Positions 44,955-54,620 are shown, numbered from the stretch's first letter. The stretch: DNA of 64,000 nt from Corynebacterium durum (GCF_030408675.1 NZ_CP047200.1:248001-312000), one strand, 5' to 3'. Notes: generated by a model from the sequence alone, not told the origin. Made by a program: numbers and translations.

Positions 44955-46321
44955 GACACGGGAAACGCCGGAAGCTCCCGCCGGTACAGCCAGGAATTCC
45001 ATACCTCGTGGAAGCGGGCCACGTCTATGCCTTCCTCCGCGCATGCTTGTTCGCACAGGTTACGCAGATCGATCGGTTCCACCACCGAATGCCTGCCCGC
45101 CGCAACGTAGCGTTGGATGGTGCGGAAGAAGGCGGCGTCGCCAAGCACACAGCGCAGGGCGTGGACGGTGAGGGCGCCGCGTTTGTACACGCGGTCGTCG
45201 AACATCAGGTGCGGGCCAGGGTTGGAGAGCAGCAAATCCTGCGGCAGGCGGGCCAGAATGTCGTAGTGGTGGCGGGCCGAGACCGACGCATGCACCCCAT
45301 GCGCGTGCTCGCGCCACAGCCACTCCGCATAGCAGGCGAAACCCTCATTGAGCCAAATGTCATTCCACTGGGCAAGCCCCATCGAATTGCCAAACCACTG
45401 GTGGCTGAGCTCGTGGGCAACCAGGCGCTCCCACGTCTTATCGCCCGGCACGTGATTCCTGCCAAAAATGGATAAGCCTTGCGCCTCTAGGGGAATCTCC
45501 AGGGGGTCTTCGGTGATCACCACGGTGTAGTCGCGGAACGGGTAGGGGCCAAACAGGTTCTGGAAGAGCTGGAGCATGGCCGCCTGGTCGGCAAAATCAA
45601 CATCCACATAGGGCCGTAAGCTGGGGGGAATGTAGGCGACCACGGGAACGGGATTCTGGGCCAGTTCGATGCGCTGGTACTCACCCACCTGGATGGTGGC
45701 CAGGTAGGAGGCCATGGCGTGGTCGGTGCGGTAATGCCAGGTGGTGCGGGAGCCGGAGGCGCGCCGGGCAAGCAGGCGGCCGTTGGCTACTACCGTGTAG
45801 GGGTTGTCGGCGCTGATGACCAGGTCAAAGTGGGCTTTTTCGTCGGGGGTGTCGTCGCAGGGGAACCAGCTGGGAGCACCGCAGGGTTGCGATGCCACGA
45901 GCGCGCCGTTGGTCAGTTCCTCCCAACCCAGCTCACCCCAGACGGTGCGGATCGGCCGGGGGGTGCCCACATATCTAATGGTGAGGTAAAACTCCTGGTC
46001 CTCGGGAATGCTCTGTGCGAAAAACACCCGCAGTTTTCCCTGTGTGTGCCGGAACTTGGACACCTGGGCGCTCATGCCGCCCACGCCGCGGGCGCTAACC
46101 TTGGCCACACGCATGTGGTGGGAGAGGTCAAGGGTGAGGCTGCGAAGCGGCTGGTAGTTTTCTATTGTGAGCACCGCCGTGCCGGACAGGCGGTTCGGTC
46201 CGACCCGGTAATCCAGCGTCAACTCGTAGTGACGCACATGAAAACCCAGGTTGAAGTCAACCCCGGTATAGGAATCGCGGACACCGGGGATGGGGGAGCG
46301 GCGCAGCCTCGTGGTAGTCAT
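44951..46321 (-). CDS. M1-family metallopeptidase (aminopeptidase)
   Basis: This 456-residue enzyme has the M1 zinc site H-E-L-S-H-Q-W-F-G (about 302) with the third ligand in N-E-G-F-A-C-Y (about 322). It is about half the length of PepN, consisting of the N-terminal saddle and the catalytic domain only, as is common for short actinobacterial M1 proteins. The exopeptidase loop reads L-E-A-Q-G rather than G-x-M-E-N. Cytoplasmic; no signal peptide. Probably removes N-terminal residues from peptides. It is the first gene after the response regulator in the minus-strand group. Confidence 0.88.
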   Translation of the reverse strand: MTTTRLRRSPIPGVRDSYTGVDFNLGFHVRHYELTLDYRVGPNRLSGTAVLTIENYQPLRSLTLDLSHHMRVAKVSARGVGGMSAQVSKFRHTQGKLRVFFAQSIPEDQEFYLTIRYVGTPRPIRTVWGELGWEELTNGALVASQPCGAPSWFPCDDTPDEKAHFDLVISADNPYTVVANGRLLARRASGSRTTWHYRTDHAMASYLATIQVGEYQRIELAQNPVPVVAYIPPSLRPYVDVDFADQAAMLQLFQNLFGPYPFRDYTVVITEDPLEIPLEAQGLSIFGRNHVPGDKTWERLVAHELSHQWFGNSMGLAQWNDIWLNEGFACYAEWLWREHAHGVHASVSARHHYDILARLPQDLLLSNPGPHLMFDDRVYKRGALTVHALRCVLGDAAFFRTIQRYVAAGRHSVVEPIDLRNLCEQACAEEGIDVARFHEVWNSWLYRRELPAFPVS

Positions 46322-46333
46322 CGCTTGTGTATC

Positions 46334-46984
46334 TTAGTTGGCTTGGTGCCGCAGCCACGCCAGAACCGCCCGCACCCGGCGGTTTTCGTCGTCGGGTGTG
46401 AACCCCAGCTTGATGAACACGTTGGCCACGTGCTTGCTCACCGCACCGGCGCTCACAACAAGACGGTCACTGATTTCGGAATTGCTCAGCCCCTCCGCCA
46501 TCAGCCCGAGTATTTCCTGCTCACGGCTGGTTAAGTTGCTGATGCCGCTGGTGCGGTTCTGGATCAGGGTTTTCACCACCTCGGGGTCCACCACCGTTCC
46601 GCCCTGCGCCACCGTTTCCAGGGTGCGGGTGAACTCTGCAACGTTGGCAACGCGCTCTTTCAAGAGGTAGCCGAAACCTCCGTGCTCCAGCAGGGTATCC
46701 AAGTAGGCGCTGGCCACGTATTGGGAAAGAATCACTGCAGGCAAGTGTGTGTCGTTCGCGTCGGCGCGTGCTTTGCGCAGACGATACACAGCTTCCAGAC
46801 CGTCGTCTGACATTTTTGGCGGCATGCGCACATCAGACACCACCAGGTCAGGGGAGGTGGCCTGGCACGCCGCTACCAGTGAATCCGCGTCCACGGCCTC
46901 CACCACCTCATGCCCTGCCGCCCGAAGGAGTTCCGCCAGGCCGGCACGCAGCAGTGCCGAGTCTTCCGCTAGAAGAATTTTCAC
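46334..46984 (-). CDS. NarL/LuxR-type response regulator
   Basis: This 216-residue regulator has a receiver domain with acidic residues near 7-8, phospho-acceptor D51 (V-V-S-D-V-R-M-P) and K in L-L-K-E-R, and a LuxR HTH with L-T-S-R-E-Q-E-I-L-G-L-M-A-E-G (about 151-165) and S-E-I-S-D-R-L near 170. It follows the histidine kinase gene by about 140 bp on the same strand, so they form a two-component pair. The signal is unknown. Confidence 0.92.
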   Translation of the reverse strand: MKILLAEDSALLRAGLAELLRAAGHEVVEAVDADSLVAACQATSPDLVVSDVRMPPKMSDDGLEAVYRLRKARADANDTHLPAVILSQYVASAYLDTLLEHGGFGYLLKERVANVAEFTRTLETVAQGGTVVDPEVVKTLIQNRTSGISNLTSREQEILGLMAEGLSNSEISDRLVVSAGAVSKHVANVFIKLGFTPDDENRRVRAVLAWLRHQAN

Positions 46985-47126
46985 AGTACCTTCACCTTTC
47001 TCGCTGTTACCATTATCAGCTACGGTGCGCGTCGCGGTGTTGATACGCGCCCACAGTGTGGGTGAGCTAACTTTTCGGCTTCAGATTCAAGCAACGATGC
47101 GCAACATACGGCGAAACGTCATGTTT

Positions 47127-48395
47127 TCACAGACTTTCAGCCGCGCTAATAACCTCAATCCGAGGCAATTTAATCCGCAAACACGCACCCCTCATCAGTG
47201 CCGACGGCTCCAACACCACCGCGCCCCGCAGTGCCGCCGCGCGCTCCTGCAAACCCGCCGTCCCCGTTCCGCTGCTGCTCTGCTTTTCGACGCCCTCCTG
47301 CACCCCGATGCCATCATCATCCACCGCCAGCACCGTTGACTCGTGATCGAAATGCACTCGAATACACACGTGTGTTGCTTTACCATGCCGCACCGCATTA
47401 GTAATCCCTTCAGCAGCGCAGTGGTACATCAACAACGCGGGGGTACCCTCAATGTGATCGGATGCCCCAGGAGACGCTGCGACCAGAACCTCTCCCTCAA
47501 TGCCGCTATGTGCCACAAGCTCCCGCAACGCCGCCACAAGACCCATGTCTTGCAGCACTTGGGGGTAGATTCCACGAATTGTGGACCGCAGCGCCTCCAA
47601 CGCCCGTCGCGCGTTCAGTTTCGCTTGCTCAATGGATTCCGTCGCGGACTCGCTGGGACTATCCATACTGAGTTCCAGCGTGGCGATGTTCAGCTGCAGC
47701 GCAGTCAAATACTGCTGCACACCATCGTGCAACTCCCGCTCAATGCGCCGACGCTCCCCGGTGAATGCATCAATCAGAACCTCGCGGGAACGCTCAATCT
47801 CCTCCACCTGTTCCTGAGTGGACAGGTTCGCTGCGGTGGTGACATACATTGATGCACCAGTAAAAAACCAGCCGGCATACACTAAAGCGGCGAAACTGCT
47901 GAATACGGTAAGCACGTCAAAACCGATGGATACCGCGATTGGTGGCTGCCAGTCACCGAATGTCAGCCCATAATCATGTGGGCTCCCGTTGATGCCGAGC
48001 ATGACTAACTCTGCTGTTAGAGCGATAGCCATCATGCTCAGCATGAGAGTGATGATGAGGCACACCGATGACAAAATCACCTGAGCCGCGAGGCTGATAA
48101 TCAGCCGCCAATCAAGCCACCCAGAACGCGGTCGCTGAATAACCGTCATGCCCATCCACCGCGCGCCGCGTCGTGCCAGCCAATCAATCGCAGCGGCTGT
48201 GGGCGGTATGGTGATCACAAAACCGCACACCACCAACAACGGCAAGGCGAGTATTGCCATCACATACGACCAGCACAGTGCTTTCCACGTGTTCCGAGTT
48301 TTGAGCAGACGAAAAAAGTTAAAGGTGAAACCACGTGGCCACTGCACGGATTGTGAAGGATCTGCCTGCTGGGCGGTCGTCTGCGTGGAAACCAT
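47127..48395 (-). CDS. NarL-type sensor histidine kinase
   Basis: This 422-residue kinase has several membrane helices (about 40-66, 97-125 and 145-175) and a HisKA_3 dimer domain with R-R-I-E-R-E-L-H-D-G-V-Q (phospho-His about 222). The ATPase domain has E-G-I-T-N-A-V-R-H-G (N box) and D-D-D-G-I-G-V (G box). No periplasmic sensing domain is obvious, so it may sense within the membrane. The ATG at 48395 is preferred; the longer frame reaches into the terminator of the upstream gene. Partner: the response regulator at 46334. Confidence 0.9.
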   Translation of the reverse strand: MVSTQTTAQQADPSQSVQWPRGFTFNFFRLLKTRNTWKALCWSYVMAILALPLLVVCGFVITIPPTAAAIDWLARRGARWMGMTVIQRPRSGWLDWRLIISLAAQVILSSVCLIITLMLSMMAIALTAELVMLGINGSPHDYGLTFGDWQPPIAVSIGFDVLTVFSSFAALVYAGWFFTGASMYVTTAANLSTQEQVEEIERSREVLIDAFTGERRRIERELHDGVQQYLTALQLNIATLELSMDSPSESATESIEQAKLNARRALEALRSTIRGIYPQVLQDMGLVAALRELVAHSGIEGEVLVAASPGASDHIEGTPALLMYHCAAEGITNAVRHGKATHVCIRVHFDHESTVLAVDDDGIGVQEGVEKQSSSGTGTAGLQERAAALRGAVVLEPSALMRGACLRIKLPRIEVISAAESL

Positions 48396-48476
48396 GCTTC
48401 TACCCAACCAAACTGTGACCTGGCGGGCAATGCAACAGAACTCCATTCTGAGGTAGAGCTGAGTCCACTTCCGACA

Positions 48477-48508
48477 CGAAAAAGCGCCAGCCCCACAGGC
48501 TGGCGCTT
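48477..48508 (-). terminator. Intrinsic terminator after the mycolyltransferase cluster
   Basis: AAGCGCCAGCC (48482-48492) pairs with GGCTGGCGCTT (48498-48508) over a 5-nt loop; on the minus strand a TTTTT run follows. It lies just 3' of the first-listed corynomycolyltransferase gene and separates it from the kinase gene. Confidence 0.87.
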
Positions 48509-48523
48509 GTGAAAAAGGGAGGT

Positions 48524-49597
48524 TTACTCCATGCCGAATGCTTTGGCAATTGTTGGCCAGGAATCGCGCAGATCCTGCTTCCAGTATTCCCACTGGTGGG
48601 TGCCGGTGGGGCGGAAGTTCCATTCTGCGCCGATGCCGGCGGCGTCGAGACGGGCCTTCAGGTCGTGGGTGCAGGCGTTGGTAGCACCCTCGATGGCGCC
48701 GCCCTGAATTACGTACACACCAACCAAGTTAGAATCACCGCCAGTGCGGGGGCTGGACCACAGGTCCCCTGGGCCTGCCAGGCCGGAGGCATTGGAGATG
48801 TACATGGGGGTGCCACGTAGTTTCTCGGCGTTGATCAGGGCGTCGTTGTAGGCCCACTTCTCGGTGCCCAGCGGGCCCCACATCTGCTCAGGGACAGCTT
48901 GTCCACGGTCCAGCGTTATGCGGACGTACTGCAGTGGAAGTCCTTCGGAGGTTTGGGCGCAGCCAGAGAAGGAGCCGACTGCATCGTAGAAACCGGGGTA
49001 GTGCTCGGCGTAGAGCAGGGACGTGGTGCCAGTCATGGACATGCCCATAATGGCGCGCTTGTCGGAAGCCTTGAGGGTCTTCTCCAGCGGACCAGGCAGT
49101 TCCTTGGTCAGGAAGGTCTCCCATTTTTGCTTGCCGCCCAGGTTTGCATTCTCTTGCTCCCAGTCGGTGTAGTAGGAGAACTGGCCGGACATAGGGATGA
49201 CCACGTTGACGTTCTTATCCATGTAGAAGTCAACAACATCGGTCTGCATCACCCAGTTGGCTTTGCCTTCGCCGCCGTCCGCGCCATTAAGAAGATAAAT
49301 GGTGGGACGAGGCTGGGAATTATCTTTCGCGGTGATCACAAACAGTGGCACATCGCGATCCATGGACGGAGAGTGCGCCCACATTTCCTTCACACGATCA
49401 GGGTGTTCAGCAACCTTTTCACGCCACATGGGGACTGGGTCGACGTTACGCGCGCCCACCGTCACCGTGGCCTGTGGGGTATTTCCTGCTAGTTCAGCGG
49501 CCTTGGTGCCAGCCAGTGCGGTGGGGGCTGCCAACGCAGAACCCACAATAAGTGCGCTAGCGGCAGCCGTGGCTGCTATGTGTCGAAAAGCCTTCAT
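48524..49597 (-). CDS. Trehalose corynomycolyltransferase (copy 1)
   Basis: This 357-residue exported enzyme of the antigen 85/esterase D type moves corynomycolic acid between trehalose monomycolate, dimycolate and arabinogalactan in the outer envelope. It has a signal peptide (cleavage near A-L-A, about 29), the nucleophile elbow G-M-S187-M-T-G and a C-terminal P-T-G-T-H with the catalytic His (about 334). It is the last of three tandem copies on the minus strand, about 30 bp after copy 2, and ends at a strong terminator. C. glutamicum has cmt1 in this area, so this is probably its expanded counterpart. Confidence 0.9.
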   Translation of the reverse strand: MKAFRHIAATAAASALIVGSALAAPTALAGTKAAELAGNTPQATVTVGARNVDPVPMWREKVAEHPDRVKEMWAHSPSMDRDVPLFVITAKDNSQPRPTIYLLNGADGGEGKANWVMQTDVVDFYMDKNVNVVIPMSGQFSYYTDWEQENANLGGKQKWETFLTKELPGPLEKTLKASDKRAIMGMSMTGTTSLLYAEHYPGFYDAVGSFSGCAQTSEGLPLQYVRITLDRGQAVPEQMWGPLGTEKWAYNDALINAEKLRGTPMYISNASGLAGPGDLWSSPRTGGDSNLVGVYVIQGGAIEGATNACTHDLKARLDAAGIGAEWNFRPTGTHQWEYWKQDLRDSWPTIAKAFGME

Positions 49598-49628
49598 GGG
49601 AATCGTACTCTCCTAGTCGCGTAGGGTT

Positions 49629-50699
49629 TTACATACCGAATGCTCGGGCGAAAGTCTCCCAGGAGCCACGCAGGTCTTCCTGCCAGTAGTTCCAGGAGTG
49701 AGTGCCGGTGGGGCGGAAGTTCCAGTCTGCGCCGATGCCGGCGGCGTCGAGACGTGCCTTCAGGTCGTGGGTGCAGGCGTTGGTAGCGGCCTCAATGGCA
49801 CCGCCTTCAACGACATACACGCCAACATTTGCGGAGTTGCCACCAGTGCGGGGGCTGGACCACAGGTCAGCCTGGCCAGCCAGGCCGGAGGCGTTAGATA
49901 CGTACAACGGGGTGCCGCGCAGCTTCTCGGCGTTGATCAGGGCGTCGTTGTAGGCCCACTTCTCGGTGCCCAGCGGGCCCCACATCTGCTCGGGGGTAGC
50001 GGGGGCGCGGTCCAGCGTCATGCGGATGTACTGCAACGGAAGACCCTCGGAGGTCTGAGCACAGCCGGAGAAGGAACCAGCAGCATCGTAGAAGCCGGGG
50101 TGGTGCTCAGCGTAGAGCAGGGAGGTGGTGGCGGTCATGGACATGCCAGCGATAGCGCGTTTGTCGGAAGCCTTGAGGGTCTTCTCCAGCGGACCGGGCA
50201 GTTCCTTGGTTAGGAAGGTCTCCCAGGTCTGCTTGCCACCCAGTGCCTCAACGTCCTGCTCCCAGTCGGTGTAGTAGGAGAACTTACCTGCCATGGGAAT
50301 GACCACGTTGACGTTCTTATCCATGTAGAAATCAACAATATCGGTCTGCATCACCCAGTTAGCGCGACCTTCACCGCCGTCACCACCATTGAGCATGTAG
50401 ATGGTGGGGCGAGGCTGGGAGTTGTCCTTCGGGGTGATCACGAACAGCGGCACGTGGCGGTTCATGGACGGGGAATATGCCCACATTTCCTTCACACGGT
50501 CGGGATGTTCTGCAACCTTTTCGCGCCACATCGGAGCCGGGTCGACATTGCGCTCACCCACTGTCACCGTGGCCTGGGTGGTGCCTCCAGCCTGCTCGGC
50601 TGCACTCTTGCCCGCCAGGGCGGTGGGAGCTGCCAGTGCAGAACCCACAAGAAGCGCGCCGGCAGTGACGGCGGCGGCTACGTGTCGAAAAGTTTTCAT
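49629..50699 (-). CDS. Trehalose corynomycolyltransferase (copy 2)
   Basis: This 356-residue paralogue has the same signal peptide, the elbow G-M-S-M-T-A and H in P-T-G-T-H-S-W. It shares long stretches of near-identical DNA with copy 1. The ATG at 50699 is chosen because AGGAG then has the same 12-nt spacing as in copy 1; an in-frame ATG at 50711 lies too near the AGGAG. It lies between copies 1 and 3 with short gaps and no terminators. Confidence 0.9.
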   Translation of the reverse strand: MKTFRHVAAAVTAGALLVGSALAAPTALAGKSAAEQAGGTTQATVTVGERNVDPAPMWREKVAEHPDRVKEMWAYSPSMNRHVPLFVITPKDNSQPRPTIYMLNGGDGGEGRANWVMQTDIVDFYMDKNVNVVIPMAGKFSYYTDWEQDVEALGGKQTWETFLTKELPGPLEKTLKASDKRAIAGMSMTATTSLLYAEHHPGFYDAAGSFSGCAQTSEGLPLQYIRMTLDRAPATPEQMWGPLGTEKWAYNDALINAEKLRGTPLYVSNASGLAGQADLWSSPRTGGNSANVGVYVVEGGAIEAATNACTHDLKARLDAAGIGADWNFRPTGTHSWNYWQEDLRGSWETFARAFGM

Positions 50700-50725
50700 G
50701 GGGATCTTCATTCTCCTAGTTTTTC

Positions 50726-51814
50726 TTAAGGCTGCATTCCAAAGGCTCGGGCAAACGTTGGCCAGGAACCGCGCAGATCATCCTGCCAATAACCCCACGA
50801 GTGAGTTCCGGTGGGATGGAAGTTCCAGTCTGCGCCGATACCAGCGGCATCGAGACGCGCCTTCAAATCATGCGTGCAGAGGTTGGTAGCGCCTTCAATA
50901 GCGCCACCAATAATAACGGTACCAGCGGCGAATACAGGGTCCCCGTGCATATGTGGACTGGATACCATATCCGATTGGCCTGCTACTCCAGACCCATTGG
51001 ATACGTACATGGGGGTGCCGCGCAGTTTTTCGGCATTGATCAGGGCGTCGTTGTATGCCCACGTTTCAGTGCCAACCGGTCCCCACATCTCCTCTGGGGT
51101 TGCCTTACCACGGCTCAGAACCGTGCGAACATACTCCAGGGCAGGCCCTTCGGAGGTTTGCGCACAACCAGAGAAAGAGCCAACGGCATCATAGAACCCT
51201 GGGTGGTGCTCGGCATAGAGGAGGGAGGTTGTGGCCGTCATTGACATGCCAGCAATGGCGCGCTGGTTAGACGCCTTGAGGGTCTTCTCCAGCGGACCGG
51301 GCAGTTCCTTGGTCAGGAAGGTCTCCCACGTTTGCTTGCCGCCCAGGTTTGCGTTCTCCGATACCCAGTCGGTGTAGTAGGAGTACTGGCCGGACATGGG
51401 GATGACCACGTTGACGTTCTTATCCATGTAGAAATCAACAATGTCCGTCTGCATCACCCAGTTGGCTTTGCCCTCGCCCCCATCTGCACCATTAAGAAGG
51501 TAGATAGTGGGGCGGGGCTGGGAATTGTCCTTCGGGGTGATCACAAACAGTGGCACATGGCGATCCATTGATGGGGAGTAGGCCCACATCTCTTTCACGC
51601 GATCAGGGTGCTCAGCAACCTTTTCACGCCACAAGGGAGCCGGATCAACGGCACGTTCACCAATCGTCACAGTTGCCTGAGAGGCATTACCTGCCTGCTC
51701 AACAGCAGTTTTCGGTCCGGCTGTAGCTGATGGGGCCAGTGCTGCAGTGAGGAGCATCCCAGCTGCGAAGCTGGTTGCTGCGGCTGATACGGCGATACGG
51801 CGAAAAGTGCTCAC
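50726..51814 (-). CDS. Trehalose corynomycolyltransferase (copy 3)
   Basis: This 362-residue paralogue is the first gene of the three-gene unit. It has a longer signal peptide (about 1-34, ending A-T-A), the elbow G-M-S-M-T-A and P-T-G-T-H-S-W near the C-terminus. The GTG at 51814 has GAGGAAC about 8 nt upstream. It is the most divergent copy at both ends. The promoter must lie in 51815-52060, a region with repeated AACGTT-like words. Confidence 0.9.
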   Translation of the reverse strand: MSTFRRIAVSAAATSFAAGMLLTAALAPSATAGPKTAVEQAGNASQATVTIGERAVDPAPLWREKVAEHPDRVKEMWAYSPSMDRHVPLFVITPKDNSQPRPTIYLLNGADGGEGKANWVMQTDIVDFYMDKNVNVVIPMSGQYSYYTDWVSENANLGGKQTWETFLTKELPGPLEKTLKASNQRAIAGMSMTATTSLLYAEHHPGFYDAVGSFSGCAQTSEGPALEYVRTVLSRGKATPEEMWGPVGTETWAYNDALINAEKLRGTPMYVSNGSGVAGQSDMVSSPHMHGDPVFAAGTVIIGGAIEGATNLCTHDLKARLDAAGIGADWNFHPTGTHSWGYWQDDLRGSWPTFARAFGMQP

Positions 51815-52065
51815 AACGTAGTTCCTCGTTCCTTTGCGTGTCAAAGCTAGTCTTAAGCGTCCTGTGTTGCTTAAGAGACAACTGTTCTTATCAACATTTG
51901 CCGTTAACAATGTCGCTTTCTAACTATGAAACGTTAACATTTTTCAGGAATCACCGCTGTGCCCTGCTGGCCGAAAACGTTTGTATGGGGTAAACGTTGA
52001 ACGTGACACGAACAGCGGTGTGCAGACCACATCACTGGCTCAAAACCTACGTGAAGGAGTATCGA

Positions 52066-52170
52066 ATGAACCCATTAGAGCAGGTCATCGTCTTTGTTAA
52101 CACCATTCTGGGCAGCATGCTGCACGCTGGTTCCTCTGCGTCTAGCGTCATGCACACCGTTGCCAAGTAG
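52066..52170 (+). CDS. 34-residue peptide of unknown function
   Basis: An ATG with a very strong ribosome-binding site (GAAGGAG, 7 nt upstream) starts a 34-codon frame with an amphipathic or hydrophobic N-terminal half (E-Q-V-I-V-F-V-N-T-I-L-G-S-M-L) and a Ser/Ala/His tail ending V-A-K. An intrinsic terminator follows 54 bp later, so it has its own transcription unit. It recalls the very small corynebacterial porin-type peptides (PorA, PorH) in size and style only; sequence likeness is not clear. Confidence 0.55.
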   Translation: MNPLEQVIVFVNTILGSMLHAGSSASSVMHTVAK

Positions 52171-52223
52171 TCGTGATGTAGCGGGTGCGTAACCTGCCAC
52201 AATGATGAAACGGCAACAACGCC

Positions 52224-52270
52224 AACCCCTTTTCTGTGGTAAACAAAACCGCACGAAGAGGGGTCTTTTT
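52224..52270 (+). terminator. Intrinsic terminator after the 34-residue peptide gene
   Basis: ACCCCTTTT near 52225 pairs with AAGAGGGGT ending at 52264, with an inner GTGGT/ACCGC helix, and CTTTTT follows. It isolates the small gene from lpd. Confidence 0.75.
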
Positions 52271-52349
52271 GTGTGAAAAATCAACTAAAATTTAGCTAAA
52301 GAGACACGCCGATGCTTCCGTGAGCTACCCCACTTTTGGGTTAGGGGAG

Positions 52350-52371
52350 GCGCTTCCATGGCGCTTCCATG
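52350..52371 (+). repeat. 11-bp tandem duplication upstream of lpd
   Basis: GCGCTTCCATG occurs twice in direct succession (52350-52360 and 52361-52371), about 70 bp before the lpd start. It may be slippage or a doubled regulatory site. Confidence 0.6.
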
Positions 52372-52437
52372 GGGCGGGGGTGTAGGAGGGGTGTTAAATT
52401 CACGACACGCCGTCCCCAGACACGTATTGTTGAACAT

Positions 52438-53853
52438 GTGACTGAACATTTTGATCTTGTTGTACTTGGCGCTGGCCCTGGTGGCTACGTCTCCGCTATC
52501 CGTGCAGCCCAGCTTGGGCTGAAAGTTGCTGTTGTAGAGAAGCAGTACTGGGGTGGGGTGTGCTTGAACGTGGGGTGCATTCCCTCCAAGGCGTTGCTTA
52601 AAAACGCTGAACTAGCACATACCTTCAACCATGAGGCCAAGACTTTTGGCATTTCAGGTGATGTTTCCTTCGATTTCGGTGCAGCGCACGACCGTTCCCG
52701 CAAGGTCTCTTCGGGGATTGTCAAAGGTGTGCACTTTTTGATGAAGAAGAACAAGATCACCGAGATCGATGGTTTTGGCTCCTTCACAGACGCCCACACC
52801 ATGCAGATTACTGATGGTAAAGACGCAGGTAAAACTGTTACGTTCGATAACTGCATCATTGCCACCGGTTCCGTGGTGCGCTCCCTGCCTGGCGTGGAGA
52901 TCGGCGGTAATATCGTCTCCTTCGAGGAGCAGATTCTTACCCGCGACCTGCCGAAATCAATGGTCATTGTGGGTGCCGGTGCGATCGGTATGGAGTTCGC
53001 TTACGTGCTGTCCAACTACGGCGTGGACGTGACCATCGTAGAGTTTATGGACCGCGTTCTCCCCAACGAGGACGCTGACGTCTCCAAGGAAATCGCCAAG
53101 CAGTACAAAAAACTTGGTGTGAAACTTCTCACTGGATACAAGACCACCGCGATTCGTGACAACGGCACCCTCGTTGAGGTGGATGTGGAATCCAAGGACG
53201 GCTCGAAGTCTGAAACCCTCAAGGTCGACCGTGTGATGGTTTCCATCGGCTTTGCCCCGCGCGTGGAGGGCTACGGCCTGGAAAAGACTGGTGTGAAGCT
53301 CACCGACCGTGGTGCCATTGAGATCGACGAGCGCATGCGCACCAACGTCCCCGGCATCTACGCCATTGGCGATGTCACCGCGAAGCTGCAGTTGGCGCAC
53401 GTTGCGGAAGCACAGGGTGTGGTAGCTGCGGAAACCATCGCAGGTGCGGAAACCATGGAGCTTGGGGATTACATGATGATGCCCCGCGCTACCTTCTGCA
53501 ATCCCCAGGTCGCATCCTTCGGCTACACGGAGGAAAAGGCCCGCGAGATCGCTGCTGCTGAAGGCCGTGAGGTGAAGGTTGCGACTTTCCCGTTCTCGGC
53601 CAACGGCAAGGCTCAGGGCCTCGGCGAATCCGCTGGTTTTGTGAAGATCATTGCCGATGCTGAGTTCGGCGAGCTGCTGGGTGCACACATGGTTGGCTCC
53701 GGCGTGTCCGAGCTGCTGCCACAGTTGACGCTCGCCCAGCGTTTCGATCTCACCGCTGAGGAAATTGGCCGCAACGTCCATACCCACCCAACCCTATCTG
53801 AGGCGATGAAGGAGGCGGCTGAGGGCGTCGGCGGCCACATGATCAACTTTTGA
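52438..53853 (+). CDS. lpd: Dihydrolipoamide dehydrogenase
   Basis: This 471-residue flavoprotein is the E3 component of pyruvate and 2-oxoglutarate dehydrogenase complexes and reoxidises dihydrolipoyl groups with NAD. It has the FAD motif G-A-G-P-G-G (11-16), redox disulfide C42-L-N-V-G-C47, NAD motif G-A-G-A-I-G, a second FAD site with G-D-V-T and the catalytic H-T-H-P-T-L-S-E near the C-terminus. The GTG at 52438 fits the known corynebacterial start (T-E-H-x-D). As in C. glutamicum it is followed by ramB and sdhCAB. Confidence 0.95.
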   Translation: MTEHFDLVVLGAGPGGYVSAIRAAQLGLKVAVVEKQYWGGVCLNVGCIPSKALLKNAELAHTFNHEAKTFGISGDVSFDFGAAHDRSRKVSSGIVKGVHFLMKKNKITEIDGFGSFTDAHTMQITDGKDAGKTVTFDNCIIATGSVVRSLPGVEIGGNIVSFEEQILTRDLPKSMVIVGAGAIGMEFAYVLSNYGVDVTIVEFMDRVLPNEDADVSKEIAKQYKKLGVKLLTGYKTTAIRDNGTLVEVDVESKDGSKSETLKVDRVMVSIGFAPRVEGYGLEKTGVKLTDRGAIEIDERMRTNVPGIYAIGDVTAKLQLAHVAEAQGVVAAETIAGAETMELGDYMMMPRATFCNPQVASFGYTEEKAREIAAAEGREVKVATFPFSANGKAQGLGESAGFVKIIADAEFGELLGAHMVGSGVSELLPQLTLAQRFDLTAEEIGRNVHTHPTLSEAMKEAAEGVGGHMINF

Positions 53854-54017
53854 GGCTCTCGTTCCTGTTCGTAAACGTAAACGCCGCGCTTCTCGACGCC
53901 CACCCGAAGCCCGTTGCCCAATCCGCCCCGGCGACCCGTGCTCGCTGTGTGTTCCCGGGGCAACGGGTCCGCATGACTGCACGCTTGTTGCCTTGGTCCG
54001 GGAGGACCCGGACCTAC

Positions 54018-54548
54018 CTAATACGGGGCAACAGTGGATTCGTGGGCGTCGATAAGTAGGGGGCGATGTATCGGGGGGTAGGCGCGCTGCGCGCAGTCCT
54101 CGCGCGTGCACACGTAACAGCTGGCACCGATGGGGGTGGCGGTGTGCAGGTCGTTCCAGTCGAGGCCGTCGGCCAAGGCCAGAGCGGTGCGGGTGTTGCG
54201 ATAGCGCTGGTGCATGGCGACCACTGCGCGGGCGATCGCGGGGTGGTTATCCACCAGCTCTGCGAGTTCGTGGACATCCATGGGAGTGGGGTACAGGTCT
54301 TTGTCCAGCATGGCGTCCTGTACTTCGGCAAGGAGCCGGGAGTTGTCGTCGCGGGAGAAGAACGTAGCATCCACATCAAAGGCGCTGGTGATGCGGTTGA
54401 GGACGGGGTCGGTGAGGGGACGGACGTCGTGTTCAATCTGGTTGACGTAGCTGGCCGAGAGTCCGAGGGTGGCGGCGAGTGATGCCTGGCTCAGGTCATA
54501 GTCGCGGCGCAGCTGCCGGAGCCTGGAGCCAACGTAGGTCTTTCCCAT
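54018..54548 (-). CDS. ramB: RamB-like regulator lacking its central domain
   Basis: The first ~115 of 176 residues are very close to C. glutamicum RamB: an XRE HTH ([13 protein letters not shown], then [12 protein letters not shown]) followed by the start of the dimer region. The last ~50 match the RamB C-terminus ([26 protein letters not shown]). The full protein has about 475 residues, so about 300 are missing with the frame kept. RamB controls acetate and central carbon genes. DNA binding may survive; sensing by the central domain would be lost. It stands in its normal place between lpd and sdhC. Confidence 0.82.
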   Translation of the reverse strand: MGKTYVGSRLRQLRRDYDLSQASLAATLGLSASYVNQIEHDVRPLTDPVLNRITSAFDVDATFFSRDDNSRLLAEVQDAMLDKDLYPTPMDVHELAELVDNHPAIARAVVAMHQRYRNTRTALALADGLDWNDLHTATPIGASCYVCTREDCAQRAYPPIHRPLLIDAHESTVAPY

Positions 54549-54620
54549 GTGTCCACTATAACGCGCTGTATAGTGACCCCCGTCACTTATTGAGGGCGTT
54601 GTGTATGTTTGTGTGGAGCC

